A stretch of 64,000 nucleotides of DNA from Betaproteobacteria bacterium TMED82 (GCA_002170395.1 NHEJ01000002.1:129844-193843), one strand, 5' to 3'; shown: positions 36,690 through 46,719, counted from the stretch's first letter. Translations and numbers: made by a program. The notes: generated by a model not told the origin, from the sequence alone.

Positions 36690-39600
36690 TTAAGTGTAAA
36701 CCTCCTGTAACCAACAAAGAGTATTTACCAGCGTAAGTTGCTCGGGAGTTTTACAAGGAAATGTTAATAATTCCTGCGACGCAACTATAACTGATAGACA
36801 TTTTGCTCGAGTAATTGCTACGTTTAATCTGTTTTTACTAAATAAAAATTCCACCTCACGTGGCATTGACTCGGCGTTTGAAGTGGTCATGGAAATTAAT
36901 ACTACCTCCGCTTCTTGCCCCTGAAATTTGTCAATTGTCCCAACCCTTGCGCCTTCAGGAAGACACTTTCTTAATTCTTGAACTTGAAGATTAAATGGTG
37001 CCACTACCAAAATATCTTCGAATGTAATCACCTTTTTTCTCTGTTTATTTTCGATAACTGATTGACCCAACAATCCAATATATAGCTCTCGTATCTTATC
37101 AACCTCTGATTTACTGTGTTTTTTACACCCAGAATGGACAATCGGAATATATTTTATTCCACAAGGAATAAGTTGATTACTTAAAGTATCAGAGAGCAAT
37201 AGAACTCGGTTTGCATTTTTACTGTTTGGAAGTAACTTTGATTGATAAAATGCTTCGGAAATGAATTCGCAAATATAGGGATGCAAGCGATAGGTTTTAT
37301 CTAAAAAAATACCCATGGTTGGAGGAACGACTGAAAGTACTCCCTCATCATTATTTTTAGTTTGTAATAAATAATTTATAGCAGAAATTCCAGAATCATT
37401 AGGATGTACGCCCTGTGTTGGCTGCTCTAATTGGTTTTGATCACCTATGAGTATCAAAGATTTTGAACTAGTACCCGCTGCAATTAATGTGGCCAAACTC
37501 ATTTGACCTGCCTCCTCTACCACTAAATAATCTAATAAGCTGTCTAGCTCCGGTTGAGAAAAGAACCAAGCTGTACCGGCCATAAGCTGAAAATTACCAT
37601 TCAGCATTTCCTTATTTTTAGCGCAATCTACAATCATCGAATTACTGTCTTTTAGGTTGCTATAACGCTGAGATTTATCAGCTAGGTTAGATTTTTTTGC
37701 TCCTAAAAAGAAAAAATTGTCCTCAAGAGAATGAGTTTCTATTTTTTGCAAAAAATTTATTATTGCTTTGTGACTATTAGAAGTAACTCCAACCCTTTTT
37801 CCTTCTTGCAGTAATTTAACTACAACTTTTGATCCTAAAAATGTTTTTCCCGTACCCGGCGGTCCTTGAACAAACAAATAACTTGAATTTAGACCTTTGA
37901 TAATATCAGTGACAGACTCTAAAGAATTTGAATTGCCAAGTACTTTTTTTACTTCGTTATTACATAAGATTCTTGGCTCATCTCGCTTTAATACCGCAGT
38001 TATCGCTGAATATCTTTCATTATTCGCTGCATAGCGAAATATACTTTGGACTAAGGTATCTATATTTTCGGCAGGTCCATCCAGCCCAATATCGATAGGG
38101 AACCTGGGAAGATCTTTGCCAACTCCCTTCTTAAAACTTATTATGTTTTTATCTCTTTCGATTAACACATCACTTAATCCAGATCTAGAAGCTAAATCTA
38201 TACACCGATCGCCAGTCTTGATAGAAAAATTTTGTGGTGGATACTTGCACCTAAACTTTAATGATCTGCCTACATTCTCTCGATTCCCAGCAATAACTTC
38301 ATCAACAGATACGATACAATCCTCTCTTTCTGCTCGCTCTTGAAAACCAGCTTCCAATCGATCGAAATAAGACCACCACTGGGGTTTTTGGTCGCGTTTA
38401 TGAAAATCTAGTAAATCTATCAGAACTCTTTTGTATTGAATAACTTTATCTTCGAGTAACGGTTGACTCTCCAAACTTATCTCTGCTTCTAATTTTCGTT
38501 TGATGATTGCAAGATCTCTTGCGTAATTTTTTGCTCTGTCTGATATGTCAGCATGATTCGATTCGTTAGAAGAGGCTGAGAAAAAATTGATATTGTTATT
38601 TTCCATAATACTAAGCAGCCACTGACGCAAAAAATAGGTAGATCTAACATCTTCTAGGTTATAATTTTCGATTTCTCGAAGTATTTCTGAGTTTCTGCCT
38701 TCCCCCGAGTTTTTCCATTCTTCAAAAAAAATTAAACTATCCGCAGCGTTTATAACAGCTCCGTCTCTTTGTCCAAATTCTTTCTTGTAGAATTTTTCAA
38801 GGTTTTTAATAGAGTATTTACTTTCCGAAATTCTAATTGACTCTCTAACAACTTGATAAAGATCTATCAACTTTCCCTCACGGAGAAATTGATCAATTAT
38901 TTGCTGCCCTAAATCATATTTATTTGACAACCTTCTGAGCGCGATTTTCTCGTAAGGGGCATAGTGGTAGACGTGAGCAGATGGGAAACTCTTCAGATGA
39001 GAAGTTAAAAATTCAAGAAAATTTCTGAATGTATTTTTTTCTTCCTCTTGGCTAAGAGCCCAAAAAGGTTTGTAAATCTCTTCCTGGCCGCTCAAATAAA
39101 ATAAACCGAAGAGATATTCTAGCTTATCAGTTGAAAGGGGGTCACTTTCCATATCAAAAAATAAATCTCCCTCTGCTGCTCTTGGTAATATGTCAAAACC
39201 TCGCCTCTCAGAATTCATGTTTGAACCTCTTCTCAACGCTATCTCGTCGGGTTTAATTAATTCAAAGAGTGCTTTGCCAGCTTTTTTTGCCCTAACTTGT
39301 AATTCAGCTTGATGCTGTAGTCTAAAAAATGTTGCTGAATTTAAGCTGGTAATATTTTTATTGCTAGGAACCTCAGATAATTGTTGCATAGTGTTAATTT
39401 CTGCAGCTCTTAGCTTGTCAATCTGGATCTTTTTTATAAATGCAACTTGACAAAGATGGTCCTTACTTTTCCAAATATCATTACAATAGTCCCGCCAATG
39501 ACAAATTTCACAATGTTGGCAGGGAAAAGGCTCAGAATTTGTAAAGCTGCTCGACTTAATAAATGTGAAAAATCTCTTTCTTAAATTTCTAAAATAGAAT

Positions 39601-40157
39601 AAGTAATCTTTAACTTTAAAATTTCTTTTTTCGTTGTTACCCAAAATTAAATAGGCATGAGTAGGCAACTTCCCCAAATATTCTGTAAGCATCTCAGAAT
39701 AATGAATTACCTGTAAAACTGCTCCAGCTCTTACTGTCAGGGCAAGCTTAGTATCCCACACTTCATATGAATAATTTCCAAATATTGAGGTATCGTTATT
39801 TCTAACTAAGAAATCAGGTCTCGCTTCCCAAATATCATCTATCAAACCACCTTGGTATATTAATTGAGCACCATCGTTCATTGCCTGGAGTGTAAGCTTG
39901 CTTCTTTGTTCGGAAGTGTAATTACCTCTGAGATCGACAAAATTTGGATAAATGCCAGTCAAAAGTTCTAAGTAAGTTAACTCATGCTTGCGTCCGTTTT
40001 CTTGAATCAACTTAATGTACTGACTAGGACTAGACTTATTTACGGCCAGCGCTTCATCATGAAGAGAGCGTAAATCTAAACCCGAAAGAAAGGAGCACTT
40101 TGAAAAATTTATAATATCTGATGTGGAGAAAAAAACATCATTTGACTCCTTTCTCAT
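36690..40157 (-). CDS. TM0106-type RecB-like nuclease fused to SF1 helicase
   Basis: A 1155-residue protein in three parts. Residues 1-230 form a RecB/Cas4-like nuclease: RPDFLVR and YEVWDTKLA (PD-D-x-K), QVIHYSEML (the QxxxY motif), and cysteines at 21 plus CQHCEICHWRDYC that would hold a [4Fe-4S] cluster. Residues about 330-520 form an RNase H-like exonuclease domain (GDLFFDMESDPL). Residues about 740-1155 form a Dna2/Upf1-like SF1 helicase with Walker A (QGPPGTGKTFLGS) near 762 and VVEEAGQMS near 879. The role in DNA repair or defence is not settled. It is preceded by a small membrane-protein gene seven bases upstream. Confidence 0.88.
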   Translation of the reverse strand: MRKESNDVFFSTSDIINFSKCSFLSGLDLRSLHDEALAVNKSSPSQYIKLIQENGRKHELTYLELLTGIYPNFVDLRGNYTSEQRSKLTLQAMNDGAQLIYQGGLIDDIWEARPDFLVRNNDTSIFGNYSYEVWDTKLALTVRAGAVLQVIHYSEMLTEYLGKLPTHAYLILGNNEKRNFKVKDYLFYFRNLRKRFFTFIKSSSFTNSEPFPCQHCEICHWRDYCNDIWKSKDHLCQVAFIKKIQIDKLRAAEINTMQQLSEVPSNKNITSLNSATFFRLQHQAELQVRAKKAGKALFELIKPDEIALRRGSNMNSERRGFDILPRAAEGDLFFDMESDPLSTDKLEYLFGLFYLSGQEEIYKPFWALSQEEEKNTFRNFLEFLTSHLKSFPSAHVYHYAPYEKIALRRLSNKYDLGQQIIDQFLREGKLIDLYQVVRESIRISESKYSIKNLEKFYKKEFGQRDGAVINAADSLIFFEEWKNSGEGRNSEILREIENYNLEDVRSTYFLRQWLLSIMENNNINFFSASSNESNHADISDRAKNYARDLAIIKRKLEAEISLESQPLLEDKVIQYKRVLIDLLDFHKRDQKPQWWSYFDRLEAGFQERAEREDCIVSVDEVIAGNRENVGRSLKFRCKYPPQNFSIKTGDRCIDLASRSGLSDVLIERDKNIISFKKGVGKDLPRFPIDIGLDGPAENIDTLVQSIFRYAANNERYSAITAVLKRDEPRILCNNEVKKVLGNSNSLESVTDIIKGLNSSYLFVQGPPGTGKTFLGSKVVVKLLQEGKRVGVTSNSHKAIINFLQKIETHSLEDNFFFLGAKKSNLADKSQRYSNLKDSNSMIVDCAKNKEMLNGNFQLMAGTAWFFSQPELDSLLDYLVVEEAGQMSLATLIAAGTSSKSLILIGDQNQLEQPTQGVHPNDSGISAINYLLQTKNNDEGVLSVVPPTMGIFLDKTYRLHPYICEFISEAFYQSKLLPNSKNANRVLLLSDTLSNQLIPCGIKYIPIVHSGCKKHSKSEVDKIRELYIGLLGQSVIENKQRKKVITFEDILVVAPFNLQVQELRKCLPEGARVGTIDKFQGQEAEVVLISMTTSNAESMPREVEFLFSKNRLNVAITRAKCLSVIVASQELLTFPCKTPEQLTLVNTLCWLQEVYT

Positions 40158-40163
40158 TTCTTA

Positions 40164-40349
40164 CTATAAAATCTCTGTTAATAAAATAAACAACATTAAT
40201 GAAAGGCAAATCCAACCAAGCCCCAAACTTAAATACAGTAGGAAACTACTCATTCGACCGTTGAAGAAAATTCGATCAACTCTCAAAATGAATCGGTACC
40301 AAAAATAAATAGGAATTAAAAATATTAGACCCACAAAAAAAATCTTCAT
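40164..40349 (-). CDS. Small two-helix membrane protein (probable)
   Basis: The 61-residue frame encodes two hydrophobic helices (IFFVGLIFLIPIYFWYRFIL and LLYLSLGLGWICLSLMLFILL) separated by a basic turn (RVDRIFFNGRMS). It ends six bases before the nuclease-helicase start on the same strand, so the two could be cotranscribed. No strong ribosome site is visible and I know no family, so it remains probable only. Confidence 0.5.
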   Translation of the reverse strand: MKIFFVGLIFLIPIYFWYRFILRVDRIFFNGRMSSFLLYLSLGLGWICLSLMLFILLTEIL

Positions 40350-40396
40350 TAGTTCAATTACTTGTTATCATATGATGGATTGTACGACAAAGAATT

Positions 40397-41899
40397 ATGA
40401 ATAAAAATTATAACCATTTATGTGCGCAAGAAGCTAGACTTTACAGATTAAATCACTTGCAAGAAATGTCCAGCTGGGATCAGGCAACCTTAATGTCAAA
40501 AAAGGGGGGAAGGTCAAGAGCCGAGGCTTTGGCAGAACTTAGTGGAATTATCCATGACATTAATAGTAATCCTAAAGTTGAGGACTGGTTAAAAAAAGCC
40601 AGTAAAGAAAAACTTGACTTTGTTCAAGAATGTAATCTGCGCGAAATGAAAAGAAAATGGAAGAGAAAAAAGGCAGTTCCGACAGCTTTAGTAATGAAAA
40701 AACGAATTGCGGCATCTCTGTGTGAAAATGAGTGGCGAGTTCAAAGACCAGCGAATGATTGGAACAATTTTTTAAGAAATTTTAAACCTTTGGTTGAGCT
40801 CTGCCTTGAAGAGGCTGATTATCTATCTGATGCTCTGTCAATTTCTCCTTATGAAGCGTTAATGGACGGCTATGAGCCTGGGTTAACTGAAAAAAAAATA
40901 GACGAAGTTTTTGGCGACTTAAAAACTTGGCTGCCAACTCTGATAAAAAAAGTAGTAAAAAAACAGAGGAAAGAATTCGTTTTGGATTTGGAGGGCCCCT
41001 TCCCTACGAAAAAACAAAAATCACTATGTTTGGAAATTATGGCATTGTTGGGCTTCGACTTTGCGAGTGGTAGGTTAGATATAAGCACCCATCCATTTTG
41101 TGGAGGTGTTCCAGATGACGTAAGAATAACTACCAGGTTTGACAAAAACTCTCTACTTGAGCCGCTTTTTGGAACTATCCATGAAACTGGCCATGCCAGA
41201 TATGAACAAAACCTTCCAAAAGAGTTTATAAATATGCCAGTTGGTCAATCGAGATCTATGAGCATCCATGAAAGTCAATCACTTTTTTTTGAAATGCAGC
41301 TGGGCTGTCATCCCCTATTTTTGAAAAAAATCTCAGAACTTATTGTCAAAACTTTCGGATATCAAGATGCTTTTAGTCACGATAATCTTGCTAAGTTAGT
41401 GAGTAGGGTAAAACCAAGTATGATTAGGGTTGATGCTGACGAGGTTACTTATCCAGCCCATATTCTTATACGATATGAAATAGAGCGAATGCTGATAAAA
41501 AAAGAAATGATACCTGAAGACATTCCATCAATGTGGGATGAAAAAATGAACTTCTTTTTAGGTATAAATTCCGAGGGAAATTTCAAAGATGGAGTTCTGC
41601 AGGATATTCACTGGCCCGAAGGGCTTTTTGGCTATTTTCCCTGCTATACCCTTGGTGCCATGTATGCAGCTCAGTGGTACAAGATATTAGAAACAAAATT
41701 TGGTAAGGATAGCATTGACCGTCAGGTTTATGAAGGTAACTTTGAGAACATATTTACTTGGTTGAGAGGCAATATTTGGCATCTAGGTAGTATTTATGAA
41801 ACCGCAGAGTTGACCAAGAGAGCTTCTGGCGGTGAAGACTTAAATACTTCTCATTACAAAAAACATTTAGAATCACGCTATTTATACAGTAATTTGTGA
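40397..41899 (+). CDS. Metallocarboxypeptidase, M32 (Taq) family
   Basis: A zinc carboxypeptidase of 500 residues, the family's usual length. The zinc motif HETGH is in FGTIHETGHARYEQ, with the downstream glutamate in SIHESQSLFFE, and the M32 signatures DVRITTRF and IRYEIERMLI are present. It cleaves C-terminal residues from cytoplasmic peptides. It stands alone, divergent from the nuclease-helicase side. Confidence 0.95.
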   Translation: MNKNYNHLCAQEARLYRLNHLQEMSSWDQATLMSKKGGRSRAEALAELSGIIHDINSNPKVEDWLKKASKEKLDFVQECNLREMKRKWKRKKAVPTALVMKKRIAASLCENEWRVQRPANDWNNFLRNFKPLVELCLEEADYLSDALSISPYEALMDGYEPGLTEKKIDEVFGDLKTWLPTLIKKVVKKQRKEFVLDLEGPFPTKKQKSLCLEIMALLGFDFASGRLDISTHPFCGGVPDDVRITTRFDKNSLLEPLFGTIHETGHARYEQNLPKEFINMPVGQSRSMSIHESQSLFFEMQLGCHPLFLKKISELIVKTFGYQDAFSHDNLAKLVSRVKPSMIRVDADEVTYPAHILIRYEIERMLIKKEMIPEDIPSMWDEKMNFFLGINSEGNFKDGVLQDIHWPEGLFGYFPCYTLGAMYAAQWYKILETKFGKDSIDRQVYEGNFENIFTWLRGNIWHLGSIYETAELTKRASGGEDLNTSHYKKHLESRYLYSNL

Positions 41900-41908
41900 G
41901 CAAAATCT

Positions 41909-43285
41909 TCACTCGAGAAGTTTAAAGAGTACAGAACTAATAAATCCCGCAAGTGTAGCTAGACCAACTAGATTATTATCTGCTAGGTGATTTGCCTCAG
42001 GAAGCATTGCAGCACAAATCATGGTTAACATTGCACCAGCAGCTAACCCCTCTACTATGACTAAAACCGAATGGCTGACGTTATCGCCAATCAACGCGCC
42101 AAACGCTGCTCCAACAGCAGTGAGAACCACCAATGACCCCCATAAAGAAAGAATTTTCCAAATTGCCATTCCCTCTTTTTTCATTTGAGCAGAACTTGAT
42201 AAAGCTTCCGGAAAATTTGATAAAAAAAGGCCAGCGATCAATGTATAAGGGAGAACACTGAAAAACGTTGGCTCTACGCTCATTGCCACCTTAGTTGAAA
42301 TGAGCGTCAAAACAGCTAACCCTAAAACAAAGCTTTCAGGAATTGCATCAAGCATAATACCAAGCCAAATAGCAAACGCAGCATTTCCGTGAGAGTTGTA
42401 TTGCTTTTGTAAGTCAGCACGTGTTGGTAAGTCTCCTGAGTCTCCATGATGCAAAGCATTCATAGCTAAGTCTGCCCATTTTTGGCGCTCTGCCGTCTCG
42501 GACTCTACATGGGTTATATTTTCTTCGAATCTGTGAATTGCTAACTGTCTTAATTCTTGGTCAAATTCAGGAATTTTTTCTCGTAAAAAATGGAAATCCT
42601 CAGCCGACAAAACTAATAGTTCTGTGTCTTTTTTTGCAGTACATTGAGCAGTGCGATTAGTACCTTTTAGGAGGGCCATTTCACCTACAATCTCACCTCT
42701 TCCTAATTCTAAATCAGGGTGATCTGGACCGTCTACAGTCAGCAAACCATTCCTCACAACATACATGCACTCGGGAGTATCCCCTCTGCTGTAAACAGTA
42801 TCACCTGCATGACAAAATTTGGGTTTGAGGTAGCCAATAACTACCGACATATCCTCGGGGTCAAGCTTATAGAATAGGGATACATGCGATACGTCTTGCA
42901 TAGCTTTCTTAAAAAATTTCTCTTTATCAACCGCCGCTTTGGATAAAACGTAAACGGTTTTTCGGAGATACCCACCATTCTGGTTAATCACTTGATCCAG
43001 AAGAACAAACAACAATCCTCCCACAACTGCTCCAACTAAAAGCAAAACAAAGTTGTATTGGCTTTCAAGTTTTTCACTGGGTCCTTCGGCGTAAGTAAGA
43101 TCAAATACTGTAGGAGCAACCAATTCAATAGCTAATGCTGATAGTAAAGCTCCGGCTCCAAATGCAGCCAACAATCCGATGATTGTAGATGGAATCCGAA
43201 AATAGATACCCACCGCCGAACCAAAAAGCAAAGAGATTGAGCTAATAATTCCAACAAAGAAAGCCCACCAAACATAAAACTCCAT
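41909..43285 (-). CDS. ZIP-like metal transporter interrupted by a cyclic-nucleotide-binding domain
   Basis: The 458-residue protein has three N-terminal transmembrane helices (residues about 5-100), a cytoplasmic cyclic-nucleotide-binding domain (about 140-260), and a C-terminal set of five helices. The domain's phosphate-binding cassette reads GEIVGEMALLKGTNRTAQC with the conserved Glu and Arg. The membrane part resembles ZIP transporters, with IMLDAIPESFVLGL and NFPEALSSS in the places of the HN-x-x-EG and HE-x-PEG metal motifs; the histidines are replaced by Asp and Asn. GGAG precedes the ATG. cAMP from the cyclase 6 kb away could control it, but that is inference. Confidence 0.82.
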   Translation of the reverse strand: MEFYVWWAFFVGIISSISLLFGSAVGIYFRIPSTIIGLLAAFGAGALLSALAIELVAPTVFDLTYAEGPSEKLESQYNFVLLLVGAVVGGLLFVLLDQVINQNGGYLRKTVYVLSKAAVDKEKFFKKAMQDVSHVSLFYKLDPEDMSVVIGYLKPKFCHAGDTVYSRGDTPECMYVVRNGLLTVDGPDHPDLELGRGEIVGEMALLKGTNRTAQCTAKKDTELLVLSAEDFHFLREKIPEFDQELRQLAIHRFEENITHVESETAERQKWADLAMNALHHGDSGDLPTRADLQKQYNSHGNAAFAIWLGIMLDAIPESFVLGLAVLTLISTKVAMSVEPTFFSVLPYTLIAGLFLSNFPEALSSSAQMKKEGMAIWKILSLWGSLVVLTAVGAAFGALIGDNVSHSVLVIVEGLAAGAMLTMICAAMLPEANHLADNNLVGLATLAGFISSVLFKLLE

Positions 43286-43398
43286 CTAAACTCCAAAACT
43301 ATTTATTTACAAAAACATCCTTATATCAAAATTAATGCTCTTGCCAAATGCTCTAGTATTCCTCTACACTTCAGTAAAATAAATTTCAATCAGTCATT

Positions 43399-43596
43399 AT
43401 GATTCAATTCTATAAGAACAACCGAGACAAATTTTTCGTAGACTACCCCCAAGAAAAACTAGATGGGGAACTTTACAAGTACAAGTGCGCTTATTGCGGC
43501 TTAAGCACAATAGAAATATCTGGTCGGCTAGAAAATCATTTAAAAAGCTGTTCATATCGGCAACAAAATGAGCAATTAATAAAATCAAAAGCCTGA
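43399..43596 (+). CDS. Small C2HC zinc-finger-like protein
   Basis: The 65-residue frame contains CAYCGLSTIEISGRLENHLKSC: C-x2-C, 12 residues, H-x4-C, a compact zinc-binding pattern. The ends are charged. It is tail-to-tail with nhaD, seven bases apart. No ribosome site is strong and I know no family; the ordered cysteines and histidine argue against chance. Confidence 0.6.
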   Translation: MIQFYKNNRDKFFVDYPQEKLDGELYKYKCAYCGLSTIEISGRLENHLKSCSYRQQNEQLIKSKA

Positions 43597-43603
43597 TATG
43601 AAC

Positions 43604-44902
43604 TTAAGAGGCAAACAGCAATTTATGCTGGATTACAAAAATAATTGCGCCGCTGATATAGCCAACTAGGGCTAACAGACTAATCTTCTTCACGTACCAA
43701 AAAAAGTTAATCCTCATTATTCCCATAGCAGCCAAACCTGCAGCTGACCCAATGATTAATATTGAGCCTCCGGTTCCGGCACAAAAGGCAAGAAACTGCC
43801 ATAAAAAACTGTCTTTAGGATTTACGTCCATGGGAAACATTTTAATCGAAGCGGCTACCATAGGCACATTATCCACTAAGGAGCTCATTAACCCAATAAG
43901 CCCAATGATCAACTCAACACTACCCAAAGTATCTGCTAACCACTGTGCTACAGTTGGCAGAATCTTACTGTGCTCTAAAGTTGCCACAGCCAGCAAAATA
44001 CCAATAAAAAATACTATTGAACTCAAATCGATTTTTGCTAAAGCGTGAGCTAGTCCAAGCTGATCCTTTTCCTTTTGAGATTTGTTCTTATGAAGTAAAT
44101 CAGTAGTTAACCAAAGGAAGCCTAGCCCAAACATAACTCCCAAGAAAGGAGGCAAGTGAGTAATCATTTTAAAAACAGGTACGGCAACTAGCACTCCAAT
44201 GCCCGCTATAAATATAATGTTTCTTTCAGACTCAGAGGTCTGTGCATGTCGAGCAACACCTACATCAGTTTTCGGCGCTTCAACAATCTGCCCTCTTACT
44301 GAGTTTGAGACAAACGCAAGCGGAACTACAGCTGCTACGACTGAGGGTATAAACACTTGATAAATGACAGTGACAGCCGAGATTTTATCTGCAACCCAAA
44401 GCATGGTTGTTGTTACATCACCAATTGGAGACCAAGCACCCCCAGCATTCGCTGTGATTACTACTAACCCAGCAAAGAGCAGTCGATCCTCTTTTTTTCC
44501 GAGAATTTTTTTCAAAAGAGAGCACATAACGATCGTTGTTGCTAGATTATCTAATACTGCACTTAGAAAAAAAGTTGCAACACCAAGCTGAATTAAAAGC
44601 GTTGAAGTTTTTCTCGTCTTTATGCGAGATGTAATGATGTCGAAACCGTTGTGAATATCAATTAACTCAACAATTGTCATTGCACCCATTAAAAAAAAGA
44701 CGATTTGTCCTACTTCTATGAGGGTATGCCCAAGTTCATCGTGAACCATTGTATGAATGTCACCCCCACTGAATAAAACATAAATTGTCCATAACAACCC
44801 AGCACCAATAAGTGCAGTAGCCGTTTTATTCACGTGCAAGGGGTGTTCCAAAGCTATGGCAGCATAGGATAAAAGAAATATTAAAGAAAGAGCGACTATC
44901 AC
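43604..44902 (-). CDS. nhaD: NhaD-type Na+/H+ antiporter
   Basis: A 432-residue ion transporter with about a dozen hydrophobic helices. The NhaD signatures FFLMGAMTIVELIDIHNGFDIIT, SAVLDNLATTIVM and ITANAGGAWSPIGDVTTTMLW are clear. It exports Na+ in exchange for protons, as expected of a salt-water organism. The start is GTG after GGAGG, nine bases upstream. Confidence 0.94.
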   Translation of the reverse strand: MIVALSLIFLLSYAAIALEHPLHVNKTATALIGAGLLWTIYVLFSGGDIHTMVHDELGHTLIEVGQIVFFLMGAMTIVELIDIHNGFDIITSRIKTRKTSTLLIQLGVATFFLSAVLDNLATTIVMCSLLKKILGKKEDRLLFAGLVVITANAGGAWSPIGDVTTTMLWVADKISAVTVIYQVFIPSVVAAVVPLAFVSNSVRGQIVEAPKTDVGVARHAQTSESERNIIFIAGIGVLVAVPVFKMITHLPPFLGVMFGLGFLWLTTDLLHKNKSQKEKDQLGLAHALAKIDLSSIVFFIGILLAVATLEHSKILPTVAQWLADTLGSVELIIGLIGLMSSLVDNVPMVAASIKMFPMDVNPKDSFLWQFLAFCAGTGGSILIIGSAAGLAAMGIMRINFFWYVKKISLLALVGYISGAIIFVIQHKLLFAS

Positions 44903-44996
44903 CTGTTTAAACCTCCAAATAAAAACAATTAAATACCGTCTTAGGCAGTTGGCAAACTATGCGAGAAATAATCTATCAAAAAGTCTAAACATCAGT

Positions 44997-45395
44997 CTAT
45001 ATCCCTAAAAGTTTAGTATTATTTTTTATGAAAATGACTTCCATGTGAGAACTAATATCCTCTTTTTTTACATTAAAAGCCTCTAAAAACTTATCAAACA
45101 ATTCAAGCTCCTCTGGTTCTGACGTACCGTCAGATAGTAAAGAGTCGTAAGTGTTCAACAAAACGCAAAGTTTTTGATCGTCATTAAGTAATGAGGGAGC
45201 CTGCTTTAAAAAAATATCCAGAGGTGTATCTCGAACAAAATCTAGAGCTGTCTCTAGCAATTCATCATCTCCCCCAACGACTGTCTTTAACTGACCCCAC
45301 TCTTGTTGAGCGATAGTCCCGTCAATGGAAGACATATATATCAAACTTGCGGCCATGATCAGCCTTGTATCAAGCTTCGTTGACTCCTCAACCAT
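44997..45395 (-). CDS. TerB-like helical protein
   Basis: The 132-residue all-helical protein has two DG-containing repeats, SSIDGTIAQQEWGQL and LLSDGTSEPEELELFDKF, the paired acidic loops of the TerB (tellurite-resistance-like) fold that bind metal in known members. GGAGAAAGAGG precedes the ATG. It lies upstream of nhaD on the same strand; no other ter gene is present. Confidence 0.65.
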   Translation of the reverse strand: MVEESTKLDTRLIMAASLIYMSSIDGTIAQQEWGQLKTVVGGDDELLETALDFVRDTPLDIFLKQAPSLLNDDQKLCVLLNTYDSLLSDGTSEPEELELFDKFLEAFNVKKEDISSHMEVIFIKNNTKLLGI

Positions 45396-45613
45396 CCTCT
45401 TTCTCCAGAAAAAACATTTTTTTTTACATCTTAGTTTTACAACTTATGCCTTGTATGATAGCCAATAAATTAATTTCATGCCAATGTTATTCATGTCTTG
45501 ACTTGTATTTTGTTGTTTATTTTTAATTTTAATAAAATTTATGCTGTTACAGGTAACGGTCACTCGTAATTTAATAAAAAACAAATTTTTTCAATTATCG
45601 TTAAAATAACTGT

Positions 45614-45814
45614 ATGCAAAAAAAATTTAGAGAAGAAGATATTTCTAGAATTATAGAAATGGCTTGGGAAGACAGAACTCCGTTTGATTCAATACGGTTG
45701 CTTTACGGATTATCAATGAATGATGTGCGCAGTTTGATGAAACTCCATTTAAAAAAAAACTTTTTTGGTGTGGACAGCGAGAATAAAGGGAAGAAAAACA
45801 AAACACATAGCTAG
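45614..45814 (+). CDS. TIGR03643/DUF2805 family small protein
   Basis: A 66-residue protein with EEDISRIIEMAWEDRTPFDSIRLLYGLSMNDVRSLMKLHLKKN, the complete signature of this short family, which has an HTH-like look and no known function. The basic tail is lysine-rich (KGKKNKTHS). It stands alone. Confidence 0.85.
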   Translation: MQKKFREEDISRIIEMAWEDRTPFDSIRLLYGLSMNDVRSLMKLHLKKNFFGVDSENKGKKNKTHS

Positions 45815-46719
45815 GCGAAATACAAAAATAACGCGTGCTTTCTGTTCTCGACAGTATAAAGTCATTAACCGCAAGACATAAAGCAGATTTATTCATTACT
45901 TTCGCAAAAACTCCTATTTTAAATCGAGTGCAGTGATAGTTGGTCCTTATTTAAACTATTTCTGTGCCCACTCATATTACGTAAGTCAGTTGATCTTTTT
46001 TATGCCAATTTTAAAAAAGACAAGAGTTTAAAAGTTACATACGTTATTTCTACTCTGGCAAGCTTGCAAAAATCATAATCCAGATTGTGCGGTAAAACTT
46101 TAAAACCTTTTGTAGGCTATCTAACATCGATTGTGTTTTTCTACATGCAATCGTTATACTTGAAAAACTTATTCAGAGTTACAGTTGTATTTCGTGCTTA
46201 TTAAACTATTAACATTTTTTTTTGAGCGATCAGCTTTATATTTGGTTACCAAGATCTAAATCAATTCACTTGCATGTTAGGGCCTAATTACATCGTCAAT
46301 GGAGCTACAATTTGCTCTGTACTATCTTAAAGCCACCCCAAACAGATATCTTTAAACTTCAGGTTTGACGCTCAGTTACCTAATTAGAAAAATACCACCC
46401 AAAGTACTTCGAAAGAACTAGCTTATGACTTAATTGACTAATTGAAAACTTTACTACCTTTACAAAAAGTTATTTTCCCTTTTTGGATTAGAGTCATGAA
46501 TATTTCTTTGCCCCCCGTCAATTAAATATTTTTATCCTAAGTAAGTAAAACTTAATGTTTAATCGTGTCCAGGACAAAAATATGACTCTCTTATTATAAA
46601 TTTCTTCTAAGATGTTAAAATTTTCGTCTAAAATCTTGAAATTGGAGGCTTTTTTTTGTAAAGTAATCAGTAGACCCTCCAATATTTGGAGAATCGTAAA
46701 ATTTCGTTCAGGGATGCCT
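45815..46719. other. Long AT-rich stretch without a recognisable gene
   Basis: About 900 bases, the longest non-coding stretch in the window. I see no frame with a start, ribosome site and plausible protein, no tRNA-like fold, no repeat array and no clear terminator. The minus-strand frame at 46518-46832 runs antisense to the HTH gene and looks like a shadow. The stretch is not otherwise explained. Confidence 0.5.

Noticed and set aside
40123-40308. 61-residue plus-strand frame
   Set aside because: It is antisense to the helicase start and to the small membrane protein, lysine/asparagine-rich, with no ribosome site.
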